The notes beneath the pieces are model-generated. The model worked only from the letters and a program-made list of their open reading frames with translations, was not told where the DNA came from and made no database searches. From Ruminococcus sp. (lineage in GTDB: Bacteria; Bacillota; Clostridia; Oscillospirales; Ruminococcaceae): a DNA stretch of 44,168 nt. The number at the start of each line of letters is the position of its first letter. Positions within the stretch are counted from its first letter, which is position 1. The position numbers and the translations under genes are program-made. Location of the stretch: the NCBI GenBank assembly GCA_017472145.1, contig JAFUQX010000005.1:1-44168 (forward strand), read 5' to 3'. This document shows, piece by piece, positions 16,620 through 25,917 of the stretch.

Positions 16620-19154
16620 ATGAAAAAGAAAATGACAGCCATGCTGACCGCTGCGGCCCTGACGGTCTCCCTTGCCAATGGACTGCCGGTCACAGCGGAA
16701 ACAGAATCTGAAACAGCAGCCCCGAAAAATGTCATTGCCAATACGATGCACATCGAGGTAACAGACAGCAGCGGTGAATCGGTAACCGACGCTGAGATGA
16801 AGCTGATAGATGCAGATGGTATCTGCCGATACAAGTTCAAAAGCGACAGCAGCCGATGCTACCCCATGAACGGTTCGGAAATCAGCTATGATCCGATCGA
16901 TGATGAGAAATCCGAATTCTGGGTCGGATTTGAACAATTTGAAAAGCTCATTCCAAGCGGTACGGAGCTGCTCAGCTATATAATAGGCGGCACTGAACTA
17001 TCATCCGCATCCGGAGCGCAATTCCAGCTTTCTGACGGTGAAAGCACAGAAGTAACACTTGTATATAAGGACCTGAATGAGGAAACAGATCTGACGGTCA
17101 TGCCGAATATGTTTGGCATATATGCAGATGAGGCCATTGCCGACAAATCCGTTCTGCCGGTTTACAGCATCGATGATACAGAATACGAGGTCATCAAAAG
17201 CCTTGATTATCACAAAAACATTGCCTATTATACACTCTATGATTCCGACATTGTAAACCACACCAGCTACACTCCCACGATCAGCACAGAGCCTACAGAG
17301 TACATTCTCTACACAGCGAACGTTTCGGAGCTTTCATCCAGATTCACCGAGGACGGTCTGCTCAGCTATGTTAATTCGCTCGTACCCGATGCACTTGTTT
17401 TTGACCTCAGACAGGATACAGAAGAAACCCGTACCTCTCTCATGATCGTCAGCGGGGCTATGGTCAATTACGTCGTACCCAATGAGAATGGATATATCCA
17501 GTTCTATGCAGAAAAGGAAACCAGAGAGTACGAAGTCGATTTTGACTATCACTATGAATACTCAGGAGATGGCGGACTTCAAGTGGGCACCAGCGGCTTC
17601 GGTCTTTATGGCACAGCCGGAGAAAGGATGGACATTACCGCCTCCATTCCCGATTTCCCGGAAAGCGGCGTAAATCTCGTATATGTTCCGGCCGGAGAAT
17701 ACACCATCGAGTTCGATTCCGTGCCCGACACCTGCAGCAATCCCGGAGCGATCCCGGTCACCATTGAGGATTCCTCGGATGTAAAGTCCGTCAGCATCCA
17801 GCTGGAGGATTATAAGGAGCCAGCCGTTACAGAGCCTGCTCCATGGCCGGAGGGTGAGATTGTCTATCCGGAAGGAAATATCCTCAATATACAGGTGAAG
17901 GATTCAGACGGCGCACTTCTGAGCGGCATAAACATGAAAATGAAACACGGCAATCGGGTCAGCTCCTACTCCAGCACGCCCTTAACCAATCAGTTTCTTC
18001 CTATTCCAATCGGCGAATTGAAAAGTCTGTCTGAAACTGACGGCATCAATGCGATAGCTGTTGACAACGAATTGTGTTACAACGACGATGAAACAATTCT
18101 ATTCAAAAGCGGTGAAACTGTGGAGATCTCAGCCTATGCCATAAATGATACGGAAGAAGCTTCTTTCACCCTCAGCGAGGGATCCTTCGGCGTTTACGTA
18201 GATCCTCTGTGGCAGTATAATTCCCTGTACACCGGCTGTCTGCTGATCAACGACACAGCGATATATATGAATCCGGAAAATGATACAAGCCAATACGGCA
18301 CGGTAACCGTTTACACCGTAGATGGCTATGTAAGCTCTGCATACAGCGGACTGTGTAAACCGGGCACGGAGGTCACTCAGCTCGATGACTTTTCCAGCGG
18401 TTCTTCATGCGCTCATCCCGATACTGCATGGGATGCCGAATATATATTGTACCGTACACACATAAGCGAATTGAGTGATGAATTCAGAGCAGACGGTACA
18501 TTCATTGATGATGATTACCTGATCAACCCACGCATGAATACACCATCTTATAGATGCTTCATGCTCATTAAAAGCGGCGCTATGATGAATGCTGTAATTC
18601 CTGATGAGGATGGCTATGTGGAATTCTATATTGAAAAAGAAGACCGTAAATATAAGTTAGAGGTCGATGGCAGTCACAGCACCTACGGCGGCGGCCAGAC
18701 TACCTGCGGCGTATACAGCAGCGGCCTTGCTGCCGATGCGGCTGATGTATATACCTGTACTGCGGTAACGCTTCCAGAAGACGGCGTTTGCATTACTGAT
18801 ATCTCTGCCGGAGAATACACCCTGACCTTCCCCGACCTGCCTGCACAGTACAAGGATCCGGGCGAAATCGTCCTGACTGTGGACGATGTAAAGGGCGTTC
18901 AGACCGTGGAGATCCTGCTTGAGCCGGGCTATACCCTGGGTGATGTCAACGAGGACGGCGTGGTAGACATATCGGATGCGACCCTGGCGCTCACCCACTA
19001 TGCCCGGACGGCGGCCAGTCTCAGCTCGGATCTGACCGAGACTCAGCTCCTGGCGGCGGATATTGACGAGGACGGCGTGATCACCCTCTCCGATGCAACC
19101 GCCATCCTCACCTACTATGCACGGTATGCCGCCGGGCTCAATCCTGCGTGGTAA
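16620..19154 (+). CDS. Secreted dockerin protein, two copies of the novel module (third paralogue)
   Basis: An 844-residue protein whose first 25 residues are nearly identical to those of the preceding gene (MKKKMTAMLTAAALTVSLAN). Module A spans ~40-395 (LMIVSGAMVNYVVPNENGYI) and is followed by the linker PAVTEPAPWPEGEIVYPEGN. Module B spans ~420-770 (LIKSGAMMNAVIPDEDGYVE). The dockerin ends with DIDEDGVITLSDATAILTYY and AAGLNPAW. Signal peptides and dockerins are much better conserved between paralogues than the modules, as expected if the modules have diversified for different ligands or surfaces. It is the last gene of the operon; a bidirectional terminator follows. Confidence 0.9.
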   Translation: MKKKMTAMLTAAALTVSLANGLPVTAETESETAAPKNVIANTMHIEVTDSSGESVTDAEMKLIDADGICRYKFKSDSSRCYPMNGSEISYDPIDDEKSEFWVGFEQFEKLIPSGTELLSYIIGGTELSSASGAQFQLSDGESTEVTLVYKDLNEETDLTVMPNMFGIYADEAIADKSVLPVYSIDDTEYEVIKSLDYHKNIAYYTLYDSDIVNHTSYTPTISTEPTEYILYTANVSELSSRFTEDGLLSYVNSLVPDALVFDLRQDTEETRTSLMIVSGAMVNYVVPNENGYIQFYAEKETREYEVDFDYHYEYSGDGGLQVGTSGFGLYGTAGERMDITASIPDFPESGVNLVYVPAGEYTIEFDSVPDTCSNPGAIPVTIEDSSDVKSVSIQLEDYKEPAVTEPAPWPEGEIVYPEGNILNIQVKDSDGALLSGINMKMKHGNRVSSYSSTPLTNQFLPIPIGELKSLSETDGINAIAVDNELCYNDDETILFKSGETVEISAYAINDTEEASFTLSEGSFGVYVDPLWQYNSLYTGCLLINDTAIYMNPENDTSQYGTVTVYTVDGYVSSAYSGLCKPGTEVTQLDDFSSGSSCAHPDTAWDAEYILYRTHISELSDEFRADGTFIDDDYLINPRMNTPSYRCFMLIKSGAMMNAVIPDEDGYVEFYIEKEDRKYKLEVDGSHSTYGGGQTTCGVYSSGLAADAADVYTCTAVTLPEDGVCITDISAGEYTLTFPDLPAQYKDPGEIVLTVDDVKGVQTVEILLEPGYTLGDVNEDGVVDISDATLALTHYARTAASLSSDLTETQLLAADIDEDGVITLSDATAILTYYARYAAGLNPAW

Positions 19155-19176
19155 GCATTCCCTCTGAAATACAGAA

Positions 19177-19216
19177 AAAGGACGGTTACTGGATTTGCAC
19201 CAGTAACCGTCCTTTA
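19177..19216. terminator. Bidirectional terminator
   Basis: A perfect 13-bp stem ggacggttactgg / ccagtaaccgtcc with a 7-base loop, with A-rich and T-rich flanks. It stands between the plus-strand dockerin operon and the convergent minus-strand galE unit. Confidence 0.9.
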
Positions 19217-19221
19217 CTTTA

Positions 19222-19752
19222 TTATACCTGGATCTTACCTGTGTCAAAGTTGCTGGATTCCTCTGTGATCTCACCGCCCAGAAACTTAAACTTGAGGAAC
19301 TGCTCACCCCGGAAGGTAAGGCTGCCCTGCTGATTGAAGGGAATCTCCTTGTATACCACCTTTGTGGTTACAATGTGCAGGATCTCACCCTTGCGTGTAC
19401 GGAAAATCAACTCATAATACTCATTATACAGCTTGGATGTACCGCTGGGATCCAGTGTGCGCCGACGCTCATCTACCTTCTGCACCAGCATAACCATCTC
19501 TGTCCGTACCGGACTTTTGCCCTTTGAAAATAAACGCATGTTCTTCTCCCCCGTTATGTAATATTCCCGGTTAAATTCCATACGGTGCCCGGCCGAGCCA
19601 ACCGTATCCTGCGCAAAAATCTCATCAAACTTCTGACGGAACCTGCTGCGCTTGGAGCCAAGCAGCACCACCAGAAACAATACGACCGCAATCGCTATCA
19701 CAATAATCAGGAAGTCATTGATCGCTTCCCGAAAGGTTGACGTCATATCCAT
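19222..19752 (-). CDS. DUF2500-like membrane-anchored protein
   Basis: A 176-residue protein with one N-terminal membrane segment (~residues 13-32, FLIIVIAIAVVLFLVVLL) followed by a soluble beta-rich domain. The pattern YYELIFRTRKGEILHIV, then KEIPFNQQGSLTFRGEQFLKF, resembles DUF2500 proteins, whose function is unknown. The ATG at 19752 has AGGAG six bases upstream and begins 13 bases after the galE stop, so it is the second gene of a galE unit. The in-frame extension up to 19815 lies inside galE and is unlikely to be used. Confidence 0.75.
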   Translation of the reverse strand: MDMTSTFREAINDFLIIVIAIAVVLFLVVLLGSKRSRFRQKFDEIFAQDTVGSAGHRMEFNREYYITGEKNMRLFSKGKSPVRTEMVMLVQKVDERRRTLDPSGTSKLYNEYYELIFRTRKGEILHIVTTKVVYKEIPFNQQGSLTFRGEQFLKFKFLGGEITEESSNFDTGKIQV

Positions 19753-19765
19753 AATTCTCTCCTGT

Positions 19766-20782
19766 TCACTCCAGCCCTCTCGGATTCTGACAGACAAACC
19801 GCCAGCTGTCCGCACACATCCGCTCCAGATCCGCTGAAGCTGTCCAGTTCAGCTCCTCTCTGGCCCGTGTTACATCTGCATAGGATACAGCCACATCTCC
19901 GCTGCGCCTGGCTTCCATAGAAAGCGGGATCTTCTTTCCGCAAGCAGCCTCATAAGCCGCTACCACCTCCAGCACACTGCTTCCCTTTCCTGTACCCAGA
20001 TTGAAGGTACGAAAGCCCCTGTGCCGGGCCGTATACTCTCTCAGAGCCGCTATATGCCCCTCTGCTACATCCATTACATGAATATAATCTCTTATACCCG
20101 TACCATCCGGCGTATCATAATCGCTTCCATATACGGACAAAGCCTGTGTCTGGCCTGTGGCCGCACGGGCTATGCACGGTACAAGATTTCCCGGAACTCC
20201 GCTCGGGTCTTCGCCCAGCAGTCCGCTCTCATGCGCTCCGATGGGATTGAAATACCGCAGAGCGGCCACACTCCATTCAGGATCTGTTGCACACAGATCC
20301 CTCAGGATCTGCTCCCCCATGAGCTTGGTCTGGCCATACGGGTTCACTGCACTCGTTTTCATATCCTCCTTATAAGGAGCAGTCTCTCCAGCTCCGTATA
20401 CGGTTGCAGAGGATGAAAATACAAGGGACTTGCAGCGGTTTCTCTGCATCACATGGAGCAGCTGCAAAAGACCATATACATTATTATGATAATAATCCAG
20501 CGGCTGCCGGACCGATTCCTCGACATCCTTCAGTCCTGCAAAATGAATCACACAATCAATGAGGTGATCTCTGAAAATCCAATTCATTTCTTCTTCGTCA
20601 CACACGTCTACATTATAGAACCGCGGTGCAATTCCGGTGATCATCTGAATCCGGGCCAGGCTCGCCACCTTGGAGCGGCTCAGATTATCCACAGCAAGAA
20701 CACGGTATCCAGCCCGCATCAATGCAACACAGGTATGGCTGCCGATATATCCAGTGGCACCTGTAACCAGAATCTTCCCCAT
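19766..20782 (-). CDS. galE: UDP-glucose 4-epimerase
   Basis: GalE interconverts UDP-glucose and UDP-galactose using bound NAD+, supplying galactose for envelope polysaccharide or feeding galactose into glycolysis. The 338-residue protein starts MGKILVTGATGYIGSHTC (NAD-binding GxxGxxG). It carries SSSATVYG (catalytic Ser region) and YGQTKLMGEQ (YxxxK catalytic pair). RYFNPIGAHESG and HVMDVAEGH complete the family pattern. The ATG at 20782 has AGAAGG seven bases upstream; the in-frame extension to 20833 lacks support. Confidence 0.96.
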   Translation of the reverse strand: MGKILVTGATGYIGSHTCVALMRAGYRVLAVDNLSRSKVASLARIQMITGIAPRFYNVDVCDEEEMNWIFRDHLIDCVIHFAGLKDVEESVRQPLDYYHNNVYGLLQLLHVMQRNRCKSLVFSSSATVYGAGETAPYKEDMKTSAVNPYGQTKLMGEQILRDLCATDPEWSVAALRYFNPIGAHESGLLGEDPSGVPGNLVPCIARAATGQTQALSVYGSDYDTPDGTGIRDYIHVMDVAEGHIAALREYTARHRGFRTFNLGTGKGSSVLEVVAAYEAACGKKIPLSMEARRSGDVAVSYADVTRAREELNWTASADLERMCADSWRFVCQNPRGLE

Positions 20783-20957
20783 ATGATAACCTTCTTTCCT
20801 TTGTGCACACAGATTTCTTCTTCCCTGCTGCACTCCTCCTTATAGTATATAATAAAAACCGGATTTTTTCAAGGGATTTTTCGTATTTTTCCTATTTTTT
20901 TTGCATTTGCCAAAAACATATCCCTCTCTGCATGGATTTTATCAGTTCCTACAAATC

Positions 20958-20994
20958 AAAAAGCGGCATCGCCATGGACGATACCGCTTTTTCT
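20958..20994. terminator. Bidirectional terminator between the galE promoter region and the scaffoldin-like gene
   Basis: Arms aaaaagcggcatcg (20958-20971) and cgataccgcttttt (20979-20992) pair with one mismatch. On the minus strand it follows the stop of the 1486-residue gene and has a T tract. Confidence 0.85.
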
Positions 20995-21027
20995 ATCCGT
21001 CAGAAGCCTGACATTTTATTTTTGAAT

Positions 21028-24000
21028 TCAGCCGGTTGTCTCAGGTTCAGTCTCCGACTGAGCATTGGCCTTGTCATACCAGAGTGAACCTACAATTTCC
21101 TTCAGACTCGGAATGATTACCTCCCACTGCGGATTCAGACTTGCACCATACTGAGCGTAGTAGGTCAGTATGTTGGTAGCATCGTTGATCAGCAGTTTGC
21201 CTGCATCACTATTTACACCAGCCGTGCTTTCTGTGTCTACATCGGCCAGGAAGAAGGCCAGCTTCTCATAGTTCGTATCCGCATTGTCTGTCAGTGTCGG
21301 ATTCAGACTTGCACCGAACTTTGCATAGTAAGTCAGCACAGCTGTAGCATCTGAAATTTCTACCATACCGCTCAAGGTAGCATCGCCCTTAACACCGATG
21401 TATACCAGCGACTGAGCATCCAGCATCTCACCATTGTAGTATGCATTTACATAGCCCTTATATACACCCTCATAATCAGATGTACCTTCACGCTCTGCAA
21501 ACAGTGTCTCCGGTGTCAGACCGTTGAAATCAATGTCATTGATGATATCGGTCTCACCGCTTGTATCATCGGAGTAATAAGTGATCAGAATTACAGACTC
21601 AAAGAGATCCGCAGCCTTGAACTCTCTGTCATCTACAGAGAAGTAGAAGTTCGGCTCAATTGCTACCGCAACAACCTCACTGGATACAGCATATACATCC
21701 GGCGGCAGTGTTGTTGTCGTCGTGGTCGTCGTTGTGGTGGTCGTTGTGGTCGTGGTCGTTGTGGTCGTTGTGGTCGTGGTGGTGGTCGTCGTGGTTGTGG
21801 TTGTCGTGGTCGTGGTCGTCGTTGTTGTAGTTGTCGTAGTTGTAGTCGTGGTAGTCGTTGTGGTCGTCGTTGTGGTGGTTGTCGTTGTAGTCGTTGTTGT
21901 GGTCGGCTCCGGAGTGGTCGTTGTGGTTGTGGTCGTCGTAGTTGTCGTTGTCGGCTCCGGAGTAGTCGTTGTCGTCGTGGTCGTTGTAGTCGTCGTTGTA
22001 GTGGTGGTTGTCGTGGTCGTTGTTGTGGTTGTGGTCGTCGTGGTAGTCGTTGTAGTGGTGGTTGTGGTGGTTGTTGTCGTGGTCGTGGTCGTAGTTGTCG
22101 TCGTTGTGGTCGTGGTCGGCTCCGGAGTGGTAGTCGTTGTAGTGGTGGTTGTGGTGGTCGTTGTAGTCGGCTCCGGAGTTGTGGTCGTTGTTGTGGTGGT
22201 TGTCGTGGTCGTTGTAGTAGTCGTTGTTGTGGTGGTCGTTGTTGTGGTAGTTGTAGTGGTTGTAGTGGTTGTGGTCGTTGTAGTAGTGGTGGTTGTGGTT
22301 GTTGTAGAGGACTCCTCCGGAATGATCAGGCAGATCGCACCATCGGTGATGGTAACAGCATCATACTCAACCATGTTGTTGCCTTCGTTATCCAGGAATT
22401 CCCACGCACCGCGAGCTGTGCTTTCCTGAACTACCGGGAATTCATAGTACTGTGTACCATCCTCGGCTGTCTGGATCGGCAGACCCAGCTCCTGAGCCTT
22501 TGCGATTGCCTCCTCATAAGTCAGGATCGGATTGTATTCAAAGCTTACGATCGTAGCACCATCGGCGGCCTTTGTAGGAATCTCATCGCTGATGGCTGCA
22601 CCAAAGGACATCTCTGCCTTGTTGATCAGCATGCTGTTCAGCCACGGATATGCATCACCGGCTGTACCATCGTAGTATTCTGCGAAAGTGCTCAGGTTTT
22701 CGTCAACCTTCAGGTTGCCGCGGACACCCTCAGAACCAATGTAGTCATTATATACATTTACGGAAACTTCCAGAACGCCTGCATCCCATGCATCCTTGTC
22801 ATAGAAGTTCTTGGAGATTACCAGCTGAACCTTATCATCATATTCCGGAACAGCATCAGCCAGGATGTAAACATAGCTGGTCTCAATCAGCTCCAGGCCG
22901 CCTTCCTCATAGATGTTTACCTCATCAGAGTTTGTCCAGTCCCAGCCTCTGTAGCGTCCGCTTTCTTCCAGTACATTATAGTTTGTATCCAGATGGATCG
23001 GGAATGCATAATAGTAAACGTCAGCTTCAGCATCATATTCCTTTTCGATGCCGTACATAGCAGCAGTTGCTGCAACGATGGAAGCATCTGCTACCTCGTG
23101 ATCTACACCGAAGATCAGTTCGCCGTCTGTAAAGGTCGGCTTCTGATCCGTACCAGCGGTTGCAAAGATCAGATCCTGTGTTACGTTCCATATAGAGTGG
23201 TTACCGCCTGCAAACTGGAAGTCATATGCATCCAGCTTACGGCCATCTGCAAAGGGAGTCATAACCTTCTGCAGTGCATCGCTCATGATGTACTTACCGC
23301 CCAGAGCGATACAGTCATCTTCTACATTGTAAGCAACCAGACCCAGGTAACCGGTCTCACCCGGAGTGATGTACTTGCTTGTATTGTCTGCATTACGGCC
23401 TTCCATCTGTACATACAGATCAGTCGGAACATAGGGATCGCCCTCAGCCAGTACGTATACATAGCTTGTTTCAACCAAGGACATAGCGCCCGCCTCATAG
23501 AGGTTGACGTCTCCGGCGATGGTGAAATCCCAGCCTCTGTAGTACTTACCGTCTACCAGCTCATTATAACTTGTATCCAGATGTACCGGGAATGCATAAT
23601 AGTAAACCTTTTCTTCCTCGTCATACTGCTTTTCGATGCCATACTTCTCAGCTGTTGCATCGACAACATCCTGACTTGCAATTGCATGATCCACACCGAA
23701 GATCAGCTCGCCGTCTGTAAATACAGGGCTGGGATCTGTCGCATTGGAAGCAAAGATCATTTCGGATGTTACGCTCCATACAGAGTGGTTTCCGCCGTCA
23801 AACTGGAAGTCATATACATCCAGCAGGCGTCCGTCTGCATAGGGTGTGAAGATCTCGGCCAGCGCATCGCTCAGGTAGTATTTACCGCCCAGTGCTACGC
23901 AGGGCTCAGATGCATTGTATGCAACCAGACCCAGATAGCCGCCGTCTCCCGGAGTGATGTACTTGCCGCCGTCATAGTTGCGAGCTTCCATCTGTACATA

Positions 24001-25488
24001 CAGACCGGAATCATCGAAGGATACGGTTGTAGTAGCTGTTGTGGTGGAAGCAGATGTAGCTGTAGTGGTTGTAGTTGTAGTAGTTGTTGTTGTGGAGGTA
24101 GTTGTATCTGTAGTTGTAGAGGAGGAAACAGCCGCTTCACCTACTACAATATTTGCATAACCGCCGATGGCCACTGCACCATCAGATGTTTCAAACAGGT
24201 TTGTTTTTGCGGTATCATTCAGAACCCATTCCCAGTTATATCTTTCGAGACCAGCGTCATCCACATACATAACCTCGGAAACTTCCAGCGGGAATGCATA
24301 ATACTGTGTACCGTCCGCAGCAGTCTGGAGCGGCAGATCATATTCCGCAGCAACAGCCTCTACAGTAGCCTTATCGGCCACATCGTACAGCAGAGCAAAT
24401 ACCATATCGTCATCAACCGGATCGGATACGTGGTCTGCCGGATACTGAACCGCAAAGATGACATCATTTTCATTTTGGCTGTTGATTTCCAGCACGCCCT
24501 GTACAGAATCGCCGGCTGCATTCTTTGCTGTGCAGTTCAGCAGATACTCGTCCATTTCCCTGGAAGCCTCATCCAAATAGTAAGGAGTCAGAACCTTGCT
24601 GGCGGCCTCACTCAGGCTGAAACGGCCCTTGATACCAACGTTACCCTCGGTATCGTTATGTACAGTCAGACCGATCGCTGCATTCATGCTTTTCGGCTGA
24701 ATAAACTTGCTGGCTACAGACTTAAAGCTGTCATCCAGCTCAGCGCCCTCGATTACCAGAGCGATCTGATCCTCCGGGATCGGTTCGCTGGTAACAGCAG
24801 GAGTGGTTGTTGTAACAGCACCCGTTGTTGTTGTAACGGTATCGCTTGTTGTGGTTGCAGTCGTTGTGGTGGTCGTTTCTGTGGTGCTCTGGAGTGCACT
24901 GCTGTCAACTGTAACAGTGATCTCACCGTGATAAGGAGTAACGTTGTATTCAACATCAGCTTCCGATGCTGCATAGTAATCCAGCAGCTCTATCGGGAAG
25001 GTATAGCTTGTGGTATCACCATCGGTATAACCATTGATGCCAACCTTTTCAGCCAGTGCAACGATCTCCTCATCCTCAGACAATGTCAGAGAGAAGGTTA
25101 CGATCGTCTCGTCCGCATTTTCAGAGAAAAAGGTATCCTCTGATACAAACATCCAGGTGTAGGTGTCGGTGTTGATATTTTCACCAGCAGCAACCGCATC
25201 TGCAAAAGCAGGACCAGCTTCCGCAGTAATTTCGGTAAACAGCTTGGCATCCTGGCTCTGATAAGTAGCCAGATTCAGCGTACCGCCGTTTACAGCCTCT
25301 TCAAACCCAACCGAGATCGTGTCAACGTCTACTGTCAGCTGAACAACCTCACCAGCTGCGCCGCTTACATGTCCTACAATAAATGCAGGGCCATCAGCAG
25401 CAGACGAACTCAGGCTCAGTCCGGCCGGCATCATTGAAACAGCAGTACAGCAGGCTGTCAGCATTGAAAGCACTTTTTTAAACTTCAT
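21028..25488 (-). CDS. Giant Thr-rich multimodular dockerin protein, candidate unusual scaffoldin or surface adhesin
   Basis: A 1486-residue secreted protein. The signal peptide is MKFKKVLSMLTACCTAVSMM with cleavage near SSAADG. Five beta-rich modules of 180-215 residues lie at about 30-200, 240-455, 490-675, 680-865 and 870-1060. The third and fourth are close duplicates (LYVQMEARN / LYVQMEGRN, YLGLVAYN, DGELIFGVDH, YYYAFP). The pattern (Ig-like start, W-containing middle, DGxLIFxV, YxFP strand) recalls cohesins, but that assignment is inference. Thr linkers sit at ~199-231, ~454-485 and a huge one at ~1061-1260 broken by four PEP units. The C-terminal dockerin (~1375-1465) is atypical: GDATLSGMVEISDAT, then a second loop with a long insertion before LLINDATNILTYYAQYG. 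The ATG at 25488 with AGGA upstream is preferred over 25584. Confidence 0.88.
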   Translation of the reverse strand: MKFKKVLSMLTACCTAVSMMPAGLSLSSSAADGPAFIVGHVSGAAGEVVQLTVDVDTISVGFEEAVNGGTLNLATYQSQDAKLFTEITAEAGPAFADAVAAGENINTDTYTWMFVSEDTFFSENADETIVTFSLTLSEDEEIVALAEKVGINGYTDGDTTSYTFPIELLDYYAASEADVEYNVTPYHGEITVTVDSSALQSTTETTTTTTATTTSDTVTTTTGAVTTTTPAVTSEPIPEDQIALVIEGAELDDSFKSVASKFIQPKSMNAAIGLTVHNDTEGNVGIKGRFSLSEAASKVLTPYYLDEASREMDEYLLNCTAKNAAGDSVQGVLEINSQNENDVIFAVQYPADHVSDPVDDDMVFALLYDVADKATVEAVAAEYDLPLQTAADGTQYYAFPLEVSEVMYVDDAGLERYNWEWVLNDTAKTNLFETSDGAVAIGGYANIVVGEAAVSSSTTTDTTTSTTTTTTTTTTTATSASTTTATTTVSFDDSGLYVQMEARNYDGGKYITPGDGGYLGLVAYNASEPCVALGGKYYLSDALAEIFTPYADGRLLDVYDFQFDGGNHSVWSVTSEMIFASNATDPSPVFTDGELIFGVDHAIASQDVVDATAEKYGIEKQYDEEEKVYYYAFPVHLDTSYNELVDGKYYRGWDFTIAGDVNLYEAGAMSLVETSYVYVLAEGDPYVPTDLYVQMEGRNADNTSKYITPGETGYLGLVAYNVEDDCIALGGKYIMSDALQKVMTPFADGRKLDAYDFQFAGGNHSIWNVTQDLIFATAGTDQKPTFTDGELIFGVDHEVADASIVAATAAMYGIEKEYDAEADVYYYAFPIHLDTNYNVLEESGRYRGWDWTNSDEVNIYEEGGLELIETSYVYILADAVPEYDDKVQLVISKNFYDKDAWDAGVLEVSVNVYNDYIGSEGVRGNLKVDENLSTFAEYYDGTAGDAYPWLNSMLINKAEMSFGAAISDEIPTKAADGATIVSFEYNPILTYEEAIAKAQELGLPIQTAEDGTQYYEFPVVQESTARGAWEFLDNEGNNMVEYDAVTITDGAICLIIPEESSTTTTTTTTTTTTTTTTTTTTTTTTTTTTTTTTTTTTTTTTTTTPEPTTTTTTTTTTTTTTPEPTTTTTTTTTTTTTTTTTTTTTTTTTTTTTTTTTTTTTTTTTTTTTTTTTTTTPEPTTTTTTTTTTTTTPEPTTTTTTTTTTTTTTTTTTTTTTTTTTTTTTTTTTTTTTTTTTTTTTTTTTTTTTTTTTTTTTTTTLPPDVYAVSSEVVAVAIEPNFYFSVDDREFKAADLFESVILITYYSDDTSGETDIINDIDFNGLTPETLFAEREGTSDYEGVYKGYVNAYYNGEMLDAQSLVYIGVKGDATLSGMVEISDATAVLTYYAKFGASLNPTLTDNADTNYEKLAFFLADVDTESTAGVNSDAGKLLINDATNILTYYAQYGASLNPQWEVIIPSLKEIVGSLWYDKANAQSETEPETTG
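21709..22306 (-). repeat. ~600-base threonine-codon tract
   Basis: About 199 codons, nearly all ACN on the minus strand, so the plus strand is almost only G and T with scattered C and A. Four PEP-encoding interruptions (ggctccgga on the plus strand) lie near 21903, 21952, 22117 and 22168. All four Thr codons are mixed irregularly, so the tract is kept at protein level rather than as a simple DNA repeat. Two shorter Thr tracts lie at 24032-24125 and 24795-24892. Confidence 0.95.
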
Positions 25489-25709
25489 TTCAAATTCTTC
25501 CTTTCTTTTTATCATTTTGCGCATTGTTTTCATACAACTGCATCCATGCGCCTTGCAAAAGGATCTGCACCTGCACAGGGTCACAGCCGTACTTTATCCG
25601 CTTTGACTGCGCCTCTGTCCATCCCCTTCGCCTTCAAAAGGATATAAATCCACCCTGAAATCACTCTCATTTCAAGGCATATGCATAAGCGCAATCACAA
25701 GATACCTCT

Positions 25710-25738
25710 ATTATACCAAATTGCTTTCCAAAATGCAA
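25710..25738 (-). promoter_or_regulatory. Promoter of the scaffoldin-like gene
   Basis: On the minus strand, TTGCAT (25733-25738), a 17-base spacer, and an extended -10 TGGTATAAT (core 25710-25715). This implies a leader of about 215 bases before the ATG at 25488. The rest of the 25489-25917 gap holds no gene that I can support. Confidence 0.7.
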
Positions 25739-25917
25739 TAGATATTTCAAATAAATTTTCAAAAAATTAGGAAGATGCACCGAACATACAGTTTTTTGCC
25801 CGTTCCTTTGTACAAAATGATGAATCCAGACTCCCGTTTCCGCTCCGGATTTCATTTTTCGTTCCTGCATCCACTCAAAACCTGTCGATTTTCCGTCACT
25901 CATCTGATTTGCAAAAT

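Noticed and set aside
15930-16937. 335-codon minus-strand ORF across two dockerin genes
   Set aside because: It spans the junction of two plus-strand genes and appears in similar form opposite each dockerin because the dockerin DNA is repeated.
21722-22429. 235-codon plus-strand poly-valine ORF
   Set aside because: It is the complement of the Thr tract of the real minus-strand gene; long GTN runs read as Val.
22993-25143. 716-codon plus-strand ORF
   Set aside because: It is antisense to the Thr-rich dockerin gene, Cys- and Ile-rich, and without a ribosome site or domain; a shadow of the codon bias.
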